64,000 bases of DNA from Actinotalea soli (lineage in GTDB: Bacteria > Actinomycetota > Actinomycetes > Actinomycetales > Cellulomonadaceae). Under the pieces are notes generated by a model. The model had not been told where the DNA came from and made no database searches. It saw only the letters and a list, made by a program, of their open reading frames with translations. Location of the stretch: the NCBI RefSeq assembly GCF_017565425.1, contig NZ_JAGEMK010000003.1, positions 248,001 to 312,000 on the forward strand. The letters are read 5' to 3'. Each line of letters starts with the position of its first letter. The first letter of the stretch is position 1. The position numbers and the translations under genes were made by a program. This document shows, in pieces, positions 41,802-50,365 of the stretch.

Positions 41802-42968
41802 TCACCCCCGGACTCGCCGGCCGCCGTGGACCTGGCGGTACAGGAGGCCACCACCCACCACCACGACGGCGAGCACGCCGTACATGAGGCCGTAGCCCCC
41901 CGCGGTCACCAGCAGGCCCAGGAGCACCGGCCCCACGCCGGTGCCGAGGTCCAGCAGCAGGAAGTACGTCCCCACGGCCCGCCCCACCCGCACCGGCGGG
42001 CTGGCCGTGACCGCGATCGCCTGGCCGGCGGACATGAAGGTGCCGAACCCGGCCCCGGCCAGGGCGCCGGCCAGCAGGAGCATCGGGGCGTTCGCGGTGA
42101 CGGTGAGCACCACCATCGCGGCCGCGAAGCAGGCGATCGCCGGGTACATCACGACGTCGTCCCCACGCGAGTCCTGGAGGCGGCCCGCGACGAGCCGTGC
42201 GGCGAGCACGACCACGGCGTAGACCAGGAAGAAGGCCGCCGCGGCCCCGCCCAGGTCGATGCTCTGCGCGAAGGAGGTGACGAAGGTCAGGATCCCCGAG
42301 AAGGCCGCCCCCAGGACGAGGGCCACCGAGGCGATCGGCAGGGCCGCCGGCTCGATCAGCCCGCCGAGCAGCGACCGCCGGGGCCCGGCTGCTCGGACCA
42401 ACCGCTCCTGGGGGGCGCGCAGCGCGAGGGCGGCGAGCATCGCCAGCACCGAGGCGACGGCCGAGGCCGCGAAGAGGGCGGTGTAGCCCGGGCCGTCCAC
42501 CAGGACGATCGCCAGCAGGGGCCCGAGGGCGGTCGCCAGCGTCGCGCTCATGCCGAAGTAGCCCGTCCCCTCGGCCCGCCGCGAGGGCGGGATGAGGGAC
42601 TGCACCGTCGCCGACACCGCGGTGTGCGCCGCCCCGAAGGCCGCGCCGTGGACGAAGCGCACCACGAGCAGGAGGGTGAGGGTGCTCGCGGCGGGGTAGC
42701 TCAGCGAGGCGAGGACGAAGAGCACGAGCCCGGCGAGGAGCACCCGACGTCGGCCCAGCACGTCGGCGGCCGCGCCGGCCCAGGCCCGCGAGGCCAGCGC
42801 TCCGACGATGTACATCGACGAGGCCAGCCCCGCCTCGGCGTCCGCGGCGGCGAAGCGCTCGACGGCGTAGAGCGCCATCGTGGTCATCAGCAGGTAGAAG
42901 ACCATCGAGAGGAAGAAGCCGACCGCCAGGGCCAGCACGAAGCTCCGCGACCACAGGCGCGCCGTCAC
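41802..42968 (-). CDS. MFS-family efflux transporter
   Basis: A 388-residue major-facilitator protein with 12 predicted helices. The loop after helix 2 is GALASRAWAGAAADVLGRRRVLL, matching the G-x3-D-x2-GRR motif A. FVHGAAFGAAHTAVSATVQSLIPPSRRAEGTGYFG fits motif C and neighbouring segments of drug and arabinose-type exporters. The second half repeats the pattern (LVAGRLQDSRGD). The GTG start overlaps the end of the broken ASCH gene by four bases. The substrate is unknown. Confidence 0.88.
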   Translation of the reverse strand: MTARLWSRSFVLALAVGFFLSMVFYLLMTTMALYAVERFAAADAEAGLASSMYIVGALASRAWAGAAADVLGRRRVLLAGLVLFVLASLSYPAASTLTLLLVVRFVHGAAFGAAHTAVSATVQSLIPPSRRAEGTGYFGMSATLATALGPLLAIVLVDGPGYTALFAASAVASVLAMLAALALRAPQERLVRAAGPRRSLLGGLIEPAALPIASVALVLGAAFSGILTFVTSFAQSIDLGGAAAAFFLVYAVVVLAARLVAGRLQDSRGDDVVMYPAIACFAAAMVVLTVTANAPMLLLAGALAGAGFGTFMSAGQAIAVTASPPVRVGRAVGTYFLLLDLGTGVGPVLLGLLVTAGGYGLMYGVLAVVVVGGGLLYRQVHGGRRVRG

Positions 42969-43376
42969 GAGGCGGACCCGGCAGCTCCCCCGTCGGCGTG
43001 CTCAGGCCTGTCGGCGTGCTCAGGGGGCCACACCACGGCGAACCTCTCGAAGACCACCTCGAGGTCCTCGTGCCACTGCTCGCCCTGGGCCGCGCGGACC
43101 CGTCGCCAGAAGCGCCGGTGCTCGACGAGCCACGAGTCGCGGCAACGGCTCCCCCGCCTCGACGAACTCCACGACCAGCGAGGCGGTCGCGCGCCTGGGA
43201 CCGTGCAGCACGAGCCCGAGCAGCTCGTCCGCCAGGCCCGCCGAGTCGCCGACGTGGTCGATGACCGGCTCCTCGGCCGGCAGCCCGGGCTGAGCGGCGC
43301 GGTACTCGTCCCACAGGCGGCGAGCCGCCGCCTCGTCGTGCCGGGCCACAGGCCTGCTGCGGAGGTCGGAGGTCAC
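42965..43376 (-). pseudogene. ASCH-domain protein gene broken by an internal deletion and frameshift
   Basis: From the ATG at 43376 the frame encodes a normal ASCH start (RRLWDEYRAAQPGLPAEEPV, then GLADELLGLVLHGPRRATASL, ending VVEFVEAGEPLPR near residue 80). It then passes into unrelated Arg-rich sequence that stops at 43020. A second frame picks up at about 43137 with a normal ASCH C-terminus (DSWLVEHRRFWRRVRAAQGEQWHEDLEVVFERFAVVW) and ends at 42965, where it overlaps the MFS GTG by four bases as an intact gene would. About 40-50 residues of the middle are missing. ASCH proteins bind RNA or hydrolyse modified nucleosides. This copy should be inactive, unless the sequence is wrong at that point. 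The end carries an 18-bp duplication encoding PEHAD twice. Confidence 0.7.
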
Positions 43377-43410
43377 CGGAGGATCCTGCCAGAGGTCTGC
43401 CGGCAGCCCG

Positions 43411-44400
43411 TCAGGTGGCGGGCAGCGCCGGTTCGTCGCGCTGGGCCTGGAGCTCGGCGTTGACCACCCCGCCGACGAGGATCACGATCGCGCTGAGCCA
43501 CAGCCACAGGATGCCGGCCAGGGCAGCACCGATGACCTGTGCGGCGACCCGGACGGCGGCGTCGGCCTGCCCGACGTCCGGGGCCCCGGGGCCCGCGACG
43601 TCGAGGTAGACCTGGAAGGCGACCGCCACACCCACGAGCCCGAGCATCCCGACGACGGCCCCCGGCAGGCAGCGTCGCCACGTGGTCACCACGTTCGGTC
43701 CCCAGCGGTACAGGAGGGTCAGGAAGGCGATGCAGACCAGACCGATCGCCGGCCAGCGCAGCACGGCCCACACGCCCGTGAAGACGTCCCCCCAGCCGAA
43801 CCACTCTGCGAGCCGCTGGCCACCACCCAGCAGCGGTCCGACGACGAGCATGCCGAGGAGGGAGACGAGGGTCACCACCGCTCCGAGGGACATGCCCAGG
43901 CCCAGGCCCCACTGGCCGAGCAGCCCGCGGCGCTCCGGCACCCGGTAGGCGTCGTCCAGGGCACGGATCGCCGCGCGGAACATGCGGCTCGCGAGCCACA
44001 GGGCCACCACGATGCTGGTCACCGCCACACCGGTGCGCTCCTCGCGCAGCAGGCTGCGGACCAGCGGCGCGAGCACGTCGGTGGTGACCTGCTGGTCGAA
44101 GACTCGCGCGAGGCCGTCCACCAGCCCGTCCTCGATCTCGGTCACCTGCTCGTCACCGAGCACCCGCTCGAGGAAGCCGAGGGCCGCGCCGAGGGCCGTG
44201 AGCAGGGGCAGCAGCGAGATGATCGCGTAGTACGTCATCTCGGCCGCGAGTCCGGTCACCCTGACCTCGATCGAGCGACGCACCCCGCGGACGGCGACCA
44301 GGGCCAGGTTGTCCCGGCGGACCGTCACGGGGTGGCGCACGGCGAGGGCCTCGAGACGGTCGAGCACCCCCGAGCCCCGGGGCCCGGCCCGGAGCTTCAC
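43411..44400 (-). CDS. YihY/BrkB-family membrane protein
   Basis: A 329-residue integral membrane protein of the YihY/virulence factor BrkB family, once wrongly called RNase BN. Six helices are predicted. The family features are GLAAEMTYYAIISLLPLLTALGAALGFLE near residue 55, the ASRMFRAAIRALDDAYRVPERRG loop near 145, and the RWGPNVVTTWRRCLPGAVVG stretch near 245. The GTG at 44400 was chosen because it overlaps the stop of the upstream GNAT gene (GTGA). An in-frame ATG further upstream lies inside that gene. The role of the family is unsettled. Transport or membrane organisation has been proposed. Confidence 0.88.
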   Translation of the reverse strand: MKLRAGPRGSGVLDRLEALAVRHPVTVRRDNLALVAVRGVRRSIEVRVTGLAAEMTYYAIISLLPLLTALGAALGFLERVLGDEQVTEIEDGLVDGLARVFDQQVTTDVLAPLVRSLLREERTGVAVTSIVVALWLASRMFRAAIRALDDAYRVPERRGLLGQWGLGLGMSLGAVVTLVSLLGMLVVGPLLGGGQRLAEWFGWGDVFTGVWAVLRWPAIGLVCIAFLTLLYRWGPNVVTTWRRCLPGAVVGMLGLVGVAVAFQVYLDVAGPGAPDVGQADAAVRVAAQVIGAALAGILWLWLSAIVILVGGVVNAELQAQRDEPALPAT

Positions 44401-44936
44401 GCGGGCCCGTCCTCGGGCGCGACCGTGCTCAGCACCCGCTCGAACCACGCGACGTCGCGCCACCCGCCGTGCTTCCACCCGACCTCGTGGAAGGTGCCGA
44501 CCTGCCGGAAGCCCAGGGCTCGGTGCAGGGCGACGCTCGCCGCGTTGGGCTGGGTCGCCCCCGCCACGGCGAGGTGGAAGCCCGACGCGGTCAGTCGTTC
44601 GAGCAGGGCCCCGTAGAGCGCGCGGCCCCGGCCCACCCCCCTCAGGTCACGGTCGAGGTAGACGCTGACCTCGCAGCTGAGCCGGTACGCGGGGCGCCCA
44701 CGGAAGGCGGTGCCGTAGGCGTACCCCTGCACCGCGCCCTCCGCCTCGAGCACGAGCCAGGCATGCTCTGCCTGGGCCGCCGCGATCCGCGCCGTCATCT
44801 GCTCGACCGTGGGGGCCTCCGTCTCGAAGGTCACCGTGGTCCCCGTGACGTAGGGCGCGTAGATCCGGGCGCAGGCCTCGCCGTCGGCCGGTGACGCGTC
44901 CCGCACCGACCACGAAGCGCTCGCGTCTCCAGGCAT
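44397..44936 (-). CDS. GNAT acetyltransferase, phosphinothricin acetyltransferase-like
   Basis: A 179-residue acetyltransferase. The start WSVRDASPADGEACARIYAPYVTGTTVTFETEAPT is typical of the Pat/Bar/MnaT group. The CoA loop is LRGVGRGRALYGALLERLTASGFHLAVAGATQPN, followed by SVALHRALGFRQVGTFHEVGWKHGGW and a conserved late WFER. Relatives acetylate phosphinothricin, methionine sulfoximine or other amino acid analogues. Its overlap with the YihY gene indicates one transcript. Confidence 0.88.
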   Translation of the reverse strand: MPGDASASWSVRDASPADGEACARIYAPYVTGTTVTFETEAPTVEQMTARIAAAQAEHAWLVLEAEGAVQGYAYGTAFRGRPAYRLSCEVSVYLDRDLRGVGRGRALYGALLERLTASGFHLAVAGATQPNAASVALHRALGFRQVGTFHEVGWKHGGWRDVAWFERVLSTVAPEDGPA

Positions 44937-44974
44937 GGGGCGACCCTACTGACCGGACCTGCTGACCGACCGGC

Positions 44975-46258
44975 TCAGCGCTTGAGCAGACCGCCGCCGA
45001 CCCACGCCCGGATCGCGGCGACGTCCTCGGGCCGCAGCTCCATGCGCGCCCCGCGGCACAGCCCGACGACGTTGTCCGCCCAGGTCTCGGCGACCTTCGC
45101 CACGGCGGGTCGCGCCGCGAGGTCGAGCCCCGCGTACAGCACCCCCGAGATGACCGTGTTGACCGAGGCGCGGCCGATCGGCTCCCCCGCGGCCTGGCAG
45201 GCGTCCCGGACCCGGCGTGCCGTCTCGGGCCGGTCGAAGGGGGTCTGCTTGACGTCGTCGGCCAGGGCCGTGAGGAGCACGCGGTAGCGCTCGGGCGGCA
45301 GGTTGGGGATGTCGGTCACCTCGACGACCTGGCGCTGCAGCGGCGGCAGGTCCACGCCGGCAGCGGTGGGCAGGTCGGCCTCGCTGAACCGCTTGGGGTC
45401 CCACACGAACCCCGAGGACGCACCGAGCTCGGGCACCTCGCGGGCGAGCCACGGGAAGAACCCTCCGGCCCCGTCCCATCCCGAGGCGGCCAGGGCCGGG
45501 TCGGCCTTCTGCGCGGTCTGGGCGACGTGACCGCCGTTGAGCGGGCGGTCCGCCACGCGCACCGCCCGCAGGACGGCGCGCCGCGCGGGACCGTTGGTGG
45601 GGGTCGGGGCCGCAGCCGGGGCCTTGGCCCTGGTCTGGGCACCCGACCGCCCCGTTCCTGAGGAGCCCTTCGCCGGGGCGACCGGCTCCGGGGCGGGGGC
45701 CTCGATCTCGGTCGGGTCGGGCTGCTGGAGGAGCTCGGCGAGCTCGTCAGCCGTCACCACCTGGTCCGCCACGGCCCGGTAGGCGCTCGCCGCCGGACCC
45801 GCCGTGATGATGGTGACCCGGCGGTCCTCGGCCCGGCAGCGCAGGGCCAGGGGCGTGAAGTCGGCGTCGGCCGAGAGGATCACGAACTCGTCGTAGCGGG
45901 TCTGGGCGCTCAGGGCGTCCACCGCGTCCAGGACCAGGTTGATGTCGGCGCTGCTCTTGCCCTGCTGGGTCAGCGAGGGGCAGTCCACCACGCTGAAGCC
46001 CGCCCGCGTGAAGTTGGGTCGGAACTGCGAGAACGCCGAGGGGTTGAGGTAGCACGAGCGCACCAGGAAGCGTCGGGAGAACTCCCCGTCCGCGTCGCTG
46101 CCCGTCTCGAGGGCCGCGAGCCAGTGCGCGGGGGAGCTCGCGAAGGCCTCGGCCGCCTGCGGGTCGAGGCGCTGCAGCCCGATGTAGACGTTGTCGAAGT
46201 CGACGAACAGCGCGCAGCGCAGCCGTCGGCTGGTCTCGGTCGTGTCGATGGTGGTCAC
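44975..46258 (-). CDS. NYN-domain (LabA-like) protein with a C-terminal LOTUS-like domain
   Basis: A 427-residue protein. The N-terminal NYN/PIN-like nuclease domain (about residues 12-175) has its acidic residues in ALFVDFDNVYIGL, KSSADINLVLDAVDAL and ILSADADFTPLALRC, as in LabA/DUF88 proteins. A Pro/Ala linker (about 183-232) precedes a winged-helix-like region (RAVLRAVRVADRPLNGGHVAQTAQKADP, then GFFPWLAREVPEL) that fits an OST-HTH/LOTUS domain, followed by another helical part of about 110 residues. NYN-LOTUS proteins are thought to bind and cut RNA. The GTG at 46258 was chosen because GAGGAGGAT lies just upstream. Confidence 0.82.
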   Translation of the reverse strand: MTTIDTTETSRRLRCALFVDFDNVYIGLQRLDPQAAEAFASSPAHWLAALETGSDADGEFSRRFLVRSCYLNPSAFSQFRPNFTRAGFSVVDCPSLTQQGKSSADINLVLDAVDALSAQTRYDEFVILSADADFTPLALRCRAEDRRVTIITAGPAASAYRAVADQVVTADELAELLQQPDPTEIEAPAPEPVAPAKGSSGTGRSGAQTRAKAPAAAPTPTNGPARRAVLRAVRVADRPLNGGHVAQTAQKADPALAASGWDGAGGFFPWLAREVPELGASSGFVWDPKRFSEADLPTAAGVDLPPLQRQVVEVTDIPNLPPERYRVLLTALADDVKQTPFDRPETARRVRDACQAAGEPIGRASVNTVISGVLYAGLDLAARPAVAKVAETWADNVVGLCRGARMELRPEDVAAIRAWVGGGLLKR

Positions 46259-46403
46259 GGGCCCATCCTCCTCGCTGGGGCGGGGTCGTCCAGCCCGGGA
46301 CGCGCCGCACGGGCCCGTCGTCCTGCGAGCGGCCGCGGACCGAGGTCCCACGCGCCCGGGCCGATCCTTGGTTACCTTCGGATGAACACCAGGAGGTGTC
46401 CTG

Positions 46404-46832
46404 ATGAGCACTGACGAGGACGTCGTCGTCCCCCTCTCCGCCGAGGAGGCGTGGGACCTGCTGGGCCGGGCCGGGTTCGGGCGCCTGGCGTTCCACCTCG
46501 CGGGCGAGGTGCACATCGCCCCGGTCAACCACGTGCTGGACGGCAGTCGCATCGTGTTCAGCACCCGCGCGGGGAGCAAGCTCCTGGGCGTCGAGATGAA
46601 TCATGACGTGGCCTTCGAGGTCGACGAGGTCGACCAGACCCACGCGCGCAGCGTGGTGGTGCGGGGGGTCGCCCACCACCTGCGGGACCGTGAGGCGGCC
46701 GCTGCCGAGGGGCTCGGCCTGCGGTCCTGGGTGCCGACCGAGAAGGACGAGTACGTCGCGATCGACGTGACCGAGATCTCCGGGCGGGCCTTCCGCCTCG
46801 AGCGTGGCCCCGGGGAGGGCGGCGTCCCCTGA
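46404..46832 (+). CDS. Pyridoxamine 5'-phosphate oxidase-like flavin/F420-binding protein
   Basis: A 142-residue split-barrel protein of the PPOX family. LSAEEAWDLLGRAGFGRLAFHLAGEVHIAPVNHVLDGSRIVFST is the usual start of the actinobacterial group, followed by SKLLGVEMNHDVAFEVDEVD and a VVVRGVAHHL strand. Members bind FMN, F420 or haem-related ligands and are often stress-induced. AGGAGG lies seven bases before the ATG, which fixes the start. It is divergent from the NYN gene. The 145 bases between them hold the promoters, and no palindrome was noticed. Confidence 0.85.
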   Translation: MSTDEDVVVPLSAEEAWDLLGRAGFGRLAFHLAGEVHIAPVNHVLDGSRIVFSTRAGSKLLGVEMNHDVAFEVDEVDQTHARSVVVRGVAHHLRDREAAAAEGLGLRSWVPTEKDEYVAIDVTEISGRAFRLERGPGEGGVP

Positions 46833-46847
46833 CCTAGGCTCGGGCCC

Positions 46848-48077
46848 ATGGACTGCGAGGTGCTGGTCGTGGGGGCGGGCATGGCGGGCCTCGAGTGCGC
46901 CCGGACCCTGGCTCGGGCCGGGGTCGACGTCCGCGTGGTCGAGGCCGGGGACGCACCGGGCGGACGGGTCCGCAGCGACCGGGTCGACGGCTTCACGGTC
47001 GACCGGGGCTTCCAGCTCCTCAACCCTGCCTACCCGGCCGTCCGCGACCGGGTCGACCTCGCGGACCTCGACCTGAGGACCTTCCTGCCGGGGGTGCTGG
47101 TCCGCGACGACGCCGGCCTGCGGCTGCTCGCCGACCCGCGGCGGGCCCCCGGCCTGCTGCCCCGCACCCTGACGAGCGGCGTCCTGCGGCCGGCCGAGCT
47201 GGTTGCCCTGGCCCGCTGGGCCGCGCCAGCGATCGGTCCCGTCCGAGCCCTCCTCGCCCGGCCCGACGTCGCGCTCGCCGACTCCCTCGACGCCGCGAGG
47301 GCCCGTGGCCAGCTGCGTCACGGGGTCCTCGAGCCGTTCCTCGCCGGGGTGCTCGCCGAGGCGGACGGTACGACGTCGACGCGCCTGACCCGGCTGCTCG
47401 TCCGCGCCTTCCTGATGGGGACGCCGGGGGTGCCCGCGGCGGGCATGGGTGCCCTGCCGGCCCAGCTCGCCCGTGACCTCCCTGACCTCCGCCTCGGGAC
47501 CGCCGTCGAGAGCCTCGGGCGGGTGCCGCACGGACGTCGCGCCCAGACCACGGCCGGCCCCGTGACGGCTCGGGCCGTCGTCGTCGCGACCGACCCGCCG
47601 ACCGCCGAGCGTCTGACGGGCCTGCCTGCACCACCCATGAAGGGCCTGGTCACCCACTGGTATGCGACCGAGGAGGCGCCCGCGGTCGAGGCCGCGGTCG
47701 TCGTGGACTCCCGCCGACGTGGGCCCGTCGTCAACGCCGCGGTGATGAGCCTGGTCGCGCCGGAGTATGCCCCGCCGGGGCAGCACCTGGTCGAGGCCAC
47801 CTGCCTGCTGGCCCCCGCAGCCCCGGACGAGCGCGCGGTGCGCGAGCACGCGGCCGAGATGCTCGGGGTCGACGGCTCGCGGTGGCGCGAGGTGGCACGG
47901 CACGTCATCCCGGGGGCGCTCCCCGCCCAGCCCCCGCCGCTCGTGGTGCGCCGCGAGGTGGCCCTGGGCGACGGCCTCTACGTGTGCGGGGACCACCGCG
48001 ACACCGCCTCGCTCCAGGGAGCCATGGTCTCGGGGCGTCGCACCGCCCTCGAGGTGCGACGCTCGCTCGGCCGGTAG
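46848..48077 (+). CDS. FAD-dependent oxidoreductase (amine oxidase/phytoene desaturase-like)
   Basis: A 409-residue flavoprotein. The Rossmann start VLVVGAGMAGLECARTLARAGVDVRVVEAGDAPGGRVRSD binds FAD (GxGxxG and the GGR motif). The C-terminal LYVCGDHRDTASLQGAMVSGRRTALEV closes the FAD site, as in protoporphyrinogen oxidase and phytoene desaturase relatives. It has a hydrophobic middle region for a lipid-like substrate. No carotenoid gene is near, so the substrate is unknown. It starts 15 bases after the PPOX gene and is probably cotranscribed with it. Confidence 0.87.
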   Translation: MDCEVLVVGAGMAGLECARTLARAGVDVRVVEAGDAPGGRVRSDRVDGFTVDRGFQLLNPAYPAVRDRVDLADLDLRTFLPGVLVRDDAGLRLLADPRRAPGLLPRTLTSGVLRPAELVALARWAAPAIGPVRALLARPDVALADSLDAARARGQLRHGVLEPFLAGVLAEADGTTSTRLTRLLVRAFLMGTPGVPAAGMGALPAQLARDLPDLRLGTAVESLGRVPHGRRAQTTAGPVTARAVVVATDPPTAERLTGLPAPPMKGLVTHWYATEEAPAVEAAVVVDSRRRGPVVNAAVMSLVAPEYAPPGQHLVEATCLLAPAAPDERAVREHAAEMLGVDGSRWREVARHVIPGALPAQPPPLVVRREVALGDGLYVCGDHRDTASLQGAMVSGRRTALEVRRSLGR

Positions 48078-48161
48078 GGACGTCGTGCCTGGCCCCCGCC
48101 CGCGGCTGTGGGCTGCGTCACGACTGCTCAGCCCGGTGCTGAGGCGGCCGATGGGAAGGCG

Positions 48162-49778
48162 ATGACCACCTCTCCCGCCCCGGGATGCCCCGCGACCACG
48201 ACGTCGACCGACGACGTCCGGAGCGCGGCCGAGCTCGACCGTGTCCTCGCGCAGATCGAGGAGACCCGCGGCGTGCTGGTCGAGGGGTCCCTCGACGAGG
48301 TGGCCCAGATCGAGCGGCGGGCCGAGGATCTCGGCGACGTCGAGCTGCAGTGGCGGGCCCGGCTCGTCCGGGCCGACATCCTCGAGCGTCAGGGACAGCT
48401 CGACGAGGCAGCCAAGCTCCTGTGGCAGGCCAACGAGTTCGCCCTCAGCCACGGCCGCCGGCGCCTCCTGGCTCGCAGCCACTTCCTCCTCGCGCGCACC
48501 CACCGCGACCTGGGTGACATGCCCTCGTACCTCGAGCACACGGTCGACGCCGTCGAGAACCTCGCCGACGAGGACCCTGCGGCCCTGCGCGCTCTCTACG
48601 TCACCCGGCTCGCCGACGCCCTCGCGGAGTCCGGCTCCCTCGACGCCGCTCGGGTGCGCTACCGGCAAGCCGAGGACATCGCGGTGGACGCCGGGGACTC
48701 GACCCGCCGGGTGCTGACCCTCAACAACCTGGCCTACGTCGAGTACCTCAACGGCGAGCCCGAACGAGCCCAGGTCGCGATGGACCGGCTGCGCCGGATC
48801 TGCACCGAGGAGGGCATACCGCTCGACGCGCACACCCTGGACACGATCGCCTGCATCGAGCTGGCGCTGGGCCGCCATGCCGACGCCAAGCACTCGGCCC
48901 GCGCCTCGATCGAGGTGCACCGCTCGGTCGACGTCCCCGAGGTCAGCGGCCTGCCGGAGCTCCTGCTGACCTTGGCGGTCGCCCAGCGTCATCTCGGCGA
49001 GCACGCCGCCGCCCAGGAGAGCCTCGACGAGGCCCGGAGCCTGTGCGAGCAGCACGGACTCGCCTCGGCCCGCGTGCAGGTGGACGAGCAGCAGGCCGAG
49101 CTGTTCGCCGCGACCGGACGGTTCGAGGAGGCCTTCGAGGCGCACAAGGCCTTCCACCGGGCCGAGCGTGCCCTCATGTCGCAGCAGCGGGAGGCTCAGG
49201 CACGGGTGCGTCAGGCCATGTTCGAGACGAGCGAGGCCAGGCAGCAGGCGGACCAGTTCCGCGACCAGGCCCGGCGTGACCCGCTCACCGGCCTGTACAA
49301 CCGCCGCTACGTCAACGAGTCCCTCCCGAGCCTGCTCGCTGGCGGTACCGGCGAGGACGTCCCGATCGTCGCGGCCCTGCTCGACCTGGACCACTTCAAG
49401 CGCGTCAACGACACCCGCTCGCACCAGACCGGGGACGAGGTCCTCGAGGTCGTGGCCCGGATCTTCTCGGCGACCGTCACCGAGCTGGTCTCGAGCAGCG
49501 CCTCGACCAACGCCTTCGCAGCGCGGATGGGCGGCGAGGAGTTCCTGGTGGTGCTGACCGGCCTGCCTCCCCGTGACGCGCAGGTCCACCTCGAGCGCCT
49601 GCGGCGCCGGGTCGCGGAGCACGACTGGGAGCCCTTGACCGGGGACCTGCCCGTCACGGTCAGCATCGGTGTCGCCGTCGCCGGGCGTGACACGCAGTCG
49701 ACCTTGCTGCGCCGCGCCGACGACGCCCTCTACGAGGCCAAGCGCGCCGGTCGCAACACCGTGCGCCGGGCCGACTGA
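48162..49778 (+). CDS. Diguanylate cyclase with N-terminal TPR-like repeats
   Basis: A 538-residue cytosolic protein. About residues 20-360 are tandem helical pairs of the TPR type (for example AKLLWQANEFALSHGRRRLLARSHFLLARTHRDLGD and VRYRQAEDIAVDAGDSTRRVLTLNNLAYVEYLNGE). A coiled linker (about 355-385) leads to a GGDEF domain with RRDPLTGLYNRRYVNE and an intact active-site loop RMGGEEF. The residues at the inhibitory site upstream are Ser and Ala in place of Arg and Asp, so feedback inhibition by c-di-GMP is probably lost. The ATG at 48162 was chosen because GGGAAGG precedes it. The repeats are likely a partner-binding or sensing part. The ECF sigma gene begins 11 bases later. Confidence 0.88.
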   Translation: MTTSPAPGCPATTTSTDDVRSAAELDRVLAQIEETRGVLVEGSLDEVAQIERRAEDLGDVELQWRARLVRADILERQGQLDEAAKLLWQANEFALSHGRRRLLARSHFLLARTHRDLGDMPSYLEHTVDAVENLADEDPAALRALYVTRLADALAESGSLDAARVRYRQAEDIAVDAGDSTRRVLTLNNLAYVEYLNGEPERAQVAMDRLRRICTEEGIPLDAHTLDTIACIELALGRHADAKHSARASIEVHRSVDVPEVSGLPELLLTLAVAQRHLGEHAAAQESLDEARSLCEQHGLASARVQVDEQQAELFAATGRFEEAFEAHKAFHRAERALMSQQREAQARVRQAMFETSEARQQADQFRDQARRDPLTGLYNRRYVNESLPSLLAGGTGEDVPIVAALLDLDHFKRVNDTRSHQTGDEVLEVVARIFSATVTELVSSSASTNAFAARMGGEEFLVVLTGLPPRDAQVHLERLRRRVAEHDWEPLTGDLPVTVSIGVAVAGRDTQSTLLRRADDALYEAKRAGRNTVRRAD

Positions 49779-49789
49779 GACCGCCCGTC

Positions 49790-50365
49790 ATGATCGGCAC
49801 CGGCGACGCCGGAAGGCCACCCACGTCGGGCGACGACGTCATCTCCCGCGCGCAGGCCGGCTCGCCCGAGGCGTTCACGCAGATCTACCAGGAGCTCGCC
49901 GGTCCCGTCGCCGCCTACGTGCGCAGCAAGGGGGTGCCGGACCCGGCCGACGTGACGAGCGAGGTCTTCCTGGCGGTGTTCACCGGCATCCAGCGCTTCT
50001 CGGGGACCGAGGTGCAGCTGCGCTCCTGGGTGTTCACGATCGCCCACCGGCGCGTGATCGACACCTGGCGACGGCAGGGGCGCGGCGCGGGACTCTCCCC
50101 CTACGAGCCCGAGGAGGACACCCGGACCACGCCGAGCGCGGAGGACGGGGCCCTGGGGAACCTGGGCGAGGAGCGCGTGCACGCCCTCCTCGCGACCCTG
50201 ACCGACGAGCAGCGCGAGGTCATGACGCTGCGCATCGTCGCCGACCTCACGGTCGAGCAGGTCGCCGAGGTCGTCGGGAGACGCACCGGCGCCGTCAAGG
50301 CCCTGCAGCGTCGGGCCCTGGCCAGCCTGCGCCGGGCCCTCGAGGCGGAGGGCGTACCCCTGTGA
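49790..50365 (+). CDS. ECF-type RNA polymerase sigma factor
   Basis: A 191-residue sigma-70 family protein with only regions 2 and 4. Region 2 is EAFTQIYQELAGPVAAYVRSKGVPDPADVTSEVFLAVFTGIQRF with the core-binding and -10 parts, ending in RSWVFTIAHRRVIDTWRRQGR. Region 4 is LLATLTDEQREVMTLRIVADLTVEQVAEVVGRRTGAVKALQRRALASLRRAL. Its stop overlaps the GTG of the next gene by four bases, which is the usual arrangement for a sigma factor and its membrane anti-sigma factor. It follows the GGDEF gene closely. The promoters it uses cannot be told from the sequence. Confidence 0.92.
   Translation: MIGTGDAGRPPTSGDDVISRAQAGSPEAFTQIYQELAGPVAAYVRSKGVPDPADVTSEVFLAVFTGIQRFSGTEVQLRSWVFTIAHRRVIDTWRRQGRGAGLSPYEPEEDTRTTPSAEDGALGNLGEERVHALLATLTDEQREVMTLRIVADLTVEQVAEVVGRRTGAVKALQRRALASLRRALEAEGVPL

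Noticed and set aside
45747-49622. A 1291-codon open frame on the minus strand
   Set aside because: It is antisense to the PPOX, FAD oxidoreductase and GGDEF genes, all of which have clear domains. The frame is His/Gly/Arg/Gln-rich without any domain and follows from high GC in third codon positions.
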